DNA of 64,000 nt from Rhynchopus euleeides. Its lineage: Eukaryota; Euglenozoa; Diplonemea; Diplonemida; Diplonemidae. This document shows positions 61,010-64,000 of the stretch, one piece after another (the stretch's first letter is position 1; each line of letters begins with the position of its first letter). The notes beneath the pieces are model-generated. The model was given only the letters and a program-made list of their open reading frames with translations, did not search any database and was not told where the DNA came from. A program made the position numbers and the translations under genes. The DNA lies in the NCBI GenBank assembly GCA_963210315.1, contig OY723238.1:682001-746000 (forward strand), written 5' to 3'.

Positions 61010-61789
61010 ACCATGTATGAATTGAATGGCCTGCACCCCATCTCTCCCCTGTATTGGGTTTCGACCAAAGAGGGGGAGGGGGGGGGGGGGTGTTGTAGTG
61101 ACTTTGGTTCAGTGCCTTTCGGCTGTGACATTTTCGGCTGCGGGTGTCGCGTGCGTGTCGGGGGCAGATCATCACGTTAGAGAGCGAGTGTCCCGTGCCG
61201 TGACAACTTTCTGCTCGAAAAAAAAAACGGCACGCCCCACCACTTGGGAGGGGTCGGGGGGGATGCGGGTGTGAAGTAAACTGTGTAGGAATCACAGAGA
61301 AGTGACCTCCCTTCACTCGTGATGCAGGGCGGGAGGCGGGGGGTTTTTTGTGGATGTTTCCCCTGCGAAGACCTACACACGACGTACACCGGGGGGGGGG
61401 GGGAGAGGGTTATGTCGAAGTAGTTGATCCCACGGCATGGGATATGCGTAATAAATACACCGCCACCCACCCGGGGTGTGAGGGCAGAGGCTGCGCAGTG
61501 GGGGGGGCGGTGGGGTGGGGTTGGCGAGAAAGCTGTGCGTGATGCAAACCCTACCATGGGAAGACACGCACCCACCCACACACCTACACCCCACGGCCGG
61601 CTGGCACAGTTTCCGGCGTGGTGTGAGCACAGCTCTTTGGCTTGGAGCCTCGGGTGAATTACTTTTTTTATCGTGTCAGTCAAACAAACAGCATGCAGCG
61701 TGCAGAACGTGCAGAACGTGCACGGACAACAAAACATTTTCAATATAGGCCGGCCTTCGGTCAGAAGCGCAGCAGGATGAACCTAACAA
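61010..61789. other. Intergenic; no gene seen
   Basis: G runs at 61077-61090 and 61391-61404. CCTCCCTTCACTCG at 61309 is the tail of a poly-G unit. A direct GTGCAGAACGTGCAGAACGT doublet is at 61702-61720. Confidence 0.45.
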
Positions 61790-61899
61790 GAGGGTTCGTC
61801 GCTGGTCGTTATCCTTCGTCAATTTTCGTCAGTTTTCACCGAATTCAACAGGAAATGCACCAAAATGCACTGACGATCACCCTGTAGCGAAGACCCCCC
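61790..61899. mobile_element. 110-bp element, copy of 7431-7544
   Basis: Right end TAGCGAAGACCCCCC; left end AGGGTTCGTCGCTGG is more diverged. Interior words TCGTCAGTTTTC and GGAAATGCACCAAAATGCAC are shared with 7431-7544. Confidence 0.65.
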
Positions 61900-62593
61900 A
61901 GTAGGTTTTTCACAATTCGGCACACAGTGAAGGCTTTTTGAACTTGGGTTCGAGAGATAGCTAGATAGGTCAGAACAGGCTTGTTTTTTGCTTGTGCTTT
62001 TTTACTTGTGGTTGGAATCCGGGGCAGACAGAGGCAACACCCGAGCTGCAGCCGCGCTGCAGAGGCTGCCTTTGTTGCACAAAAGCGCTGTCCCCACGAT
62101 ATTCATTACACACTCGACAGGAGATTCCTGTTGCGGTTTTGTGCTCTTCAAATGCTGGTACACCTCCACAGCTTGCCGGGCGTGTGAAGTGTTCGCAAGA
62201 ACCCGCATGGTGAAAACCTTCCTGATTTGGCTCCGCCGAACTGACAACAAAATTAATAAACACAGATGCCCGGGAAGGAGGCATTGTGATAAGCAAGAAC
62301 CCCCGTGCGGGGGGGTGCCAGCCTTTTTTGTTTGTTTCTTCAGCAAAAAAGATGACGATTCTGCCGAGAGGGCACATTTGACGGCGTTCGATATATTTAT
62401 ATTTTCCATTCCAACAAACAAAGCGCGTGCGATCGAAACAGCCCACCCCCACCCCCCCCCCCCCCGGGGGGAAAGGGGGAGGGAGGTGTCAAAATATCAA
62501 ACGCCAAGAAGATCCCGCCATCCTCCAATGCCCCATTCAGTCTTTTCTGGTTCTAAGGCTCTGGGGGCCTGGGAAGGGGGAGCTACGCCGTAA
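61900..62593. other. Intergenic; no gene seen
   Basis: 62145-62245 is weakly similar to 49735-49830. A C run at 62443-62466. Frames on both strands look spurious. Confidence 0.45.
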
Positions 62594-62806
62594 AATCGTA
62601 CTCCTTCCGCTTTATTATAGACACCCTGTCCAGCAACTGTGGGAGAACAGTTCCGGACTACTTTTTGTTGAGCGCACACTTGCTGTCTCAAGGCTGTGTT
62701 GAGGCCCTGTGAAGTGGCATGAAGGTGCTAATCCAAAAGCTTCAGTCGTACGATTTCCTTCGTTACTTCGCGACTTCGCTACGCTTCGTCGCTCGTAACT
62801 AGTAAT
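62594..62806. repeat. Dispersed about 200-bp repeat, copy 2
   Basis: Same orientation as 30127-30325 and about 75% alike by eye, with one 12-bp extra TTACTTCGCGACTTCGC-type duplication near 62765. It ends in CTCGTAACTAGTAA as in copy 1. Confidence 0.7.
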
Positions 62807-63821
62807 AAGATTCCCCAGGCCCGGATTTGCTCCTCGGGGCGGGGGGGGGGGATAACCTTCACTTCTGGGATACCCCCCCTGGCCCACACAAATCGTTCAG
62901 GATTCTACATAAAATAACTCGAGGGTGGAGAAGGGGGGGGCTGGGGTGCTGGGGGGGAGGGGGGAGGCTTGCTATGACGATGTGCCATCTTCTGACTAGC
63001 GCCTGCACCACAAGAGGGGCTGAAGATGCGTGTCCTTGCCATGGCAGGCAGCACACAGGCACCCACTCAGGCATGCACGGCGAATGATTTCTGGCACCCC
63101 AGGATGCAGACGACATCACACGCGCATGAGAGTTGTCGTTTCGAGAGTGACTGCCCACTCTGGGCGCACAATGAAAACCAGAGAGTCCGGAACACCGCGC
63201 CACTACAGCGGATGCCTCTGTTCGAGTGTTTTTCAACTTCTGTGAGGTGGCAGCCCGAGACTGCCTCACAGTGTGGGCAAGGTGGGTGAGGAGGAAGAAG
63301 TGGGGTGAGTTCCTGGACACATCACAATGGACAAACTCAGGCAAGCCGGCACCCCTATCCGTCGGGACCCCCCCGGTCGTGCCGAGGGGGGTTTTGGAGG
63401 TTGCCTGAGTGAGACTGCAGAAGCAGCAAAGCGGCTGCACAACACGAGCTTCACATTCGGGTTTTGCAGGTATTTTCTTTTTTTTTTTGCCTAAGGTTCC
63501 CCCCGGATGCCAATAAAACACACATCTGCTTACATAACGCGGGTCATGATGAACTGTTGGATCGCGGGGGCTCGCAAAAGGCGCTTCCGGAGGGGAAGGA
63601 GGCTTGACGCATCGCTCCCAGCCTCCCGCCCCTCCCGAGAACCACGTCAGCGGTTCTCGGCATTCGGGATATTCGGTGGTGATGGCGCCGAATGCAGCCG
63701 TATGCACCCCATGCAAGAAAGCCTGGGGTTGTGGCAGAAAAATCAAAGCCGAGAAACGGGGGCCTTCTCGATGCTGCCAAAAAAAATGGTGCGTTTTCTG
63801 GTGCCCCTTGCTATTCCTCCT
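62807..63821. other. Intergenic; no gene seen
   Basis: A 295-codon minus-strand frame (62859-63746) spans G-rich DNA and is Pro/Ser/His-rich without a motif; I do not accept it. The G run at 62838-62850 matches others in the window. Confidence 0.45.
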
Positions 63822-63912
63822 GGAGGCCTTCGCTCCGTGCCAAAGTGTGTCAGATTGCAGCCTATATTGCTAGGCGGCTCACCTGTCTGCACTTTAGAGC
63901 GAAGGCGCCCTC
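63822..63912. mobile_element. 91-bp mini-element with CTTCGCT termini
   Basis: GGAGGCCTTCGCTCCG and TAGAGCGAAGGCGCCCTCC are the ends; the left is followed by TGCCAAAGTGTGTCAG, as at 5376 and 3690. No gene in the remaining 88 bases to the window end. Confidence 0.55.
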
Positions 63913-64000
63913 CCCCTGTTTATAGCCGAACACCGCCTAACATTTTCGAAAATTCTTGAGTCTCTGATTTGTGTCGGAGGATAGAAAAGGGAAAAGGGGT

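Noticed and set aside
62859..63746. 295-codon minus-strand frame
   Set aside because: Runs through G-rich spacer, is Pro/Ser/His-rich, has no motif, no acceptor and no ATG context comparable to the real genes.

Overview
The window looks like nuclear DNA of a protist, most likely a euglenozoan and possibly a diplonemid. That placement is an inference from four observations. (1) Every convincing host gene over 53 kb lies on the minus strand, as in polycistronic arrays. (2) Several start codons sit 20-60 nt after a pyrimidine-rich run ending in AG, as expected for spliced-leader acceptors. (3) The CCCH zinc-finger protein carries the HNxWD / LRCxxCxxxW block that I associate with trypanosomatid zinc-finger proteins. 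(4) Introns are few and short. Dinoflagellates share some of these traits and are the main alternative. The DNA is GC-rich and peppered with G or C homopolymers of 8-20 nt.

Host genes, read on the minus strand from the high-coordinate end: carboxylesterase paralogue 2 (51378-53129); a three-exon PHD-like/Ulp1-type SUMO protease whose active site is split by an intron (44183-48885); carboxylesterase paralogue 1 (40557-42224); a polycystin-type channel (36835-39351); a WD40 paralogue destroyed by a LINE (30419-34447); an intact WD40 gene (27486-28628) and a 3' fragment of a third copy (27099-27349); a two-exon SMYD-like SET protein (24808-26570); a two-exon apyrase/CANT1-type nucleotidase (11904-13354); a five-TM tweety-like protein (8689-10602); and the CCCH protein (868-1980). 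All four introns I could place start with GTATG. These genes form no obvious pathway; the array looks like a co-directional block of unrelated functions.

The rest is dominated by mobile DNA. Seven elements in six families share one design: they sit between TA dinucleotides and their termini hold or begin with a G/C run (2359-3117, 14544-15482, 19212-20358, 21162-23343, 23346-23795, 35443-35790, 58329-59476). One of them (21162-23343) has long terminal repeats and coding capacity, and may supply the others. A different element (54657-57926) begins CACGG, carries three open frames including a triple C2H2 zinc-finger protein, and resembles a 648-bp lattice of palindromes (21176-21823) nested in the 21162-23343 element. 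There is also a CAGGG-ended element with a 7-bp target duplication (16128-17323), a 5'-truncated LINE with a 14-bp duplication (30798-33672), and several about 60-115-bp hairpin elements with CTTCGCT/CCTCGCT ends.

Plus-strand reading frames outside the two coding elements look like shadows. Without similarity searches or transcripts, exon limits, start codons and family names for the weaker proteins remain provisional.
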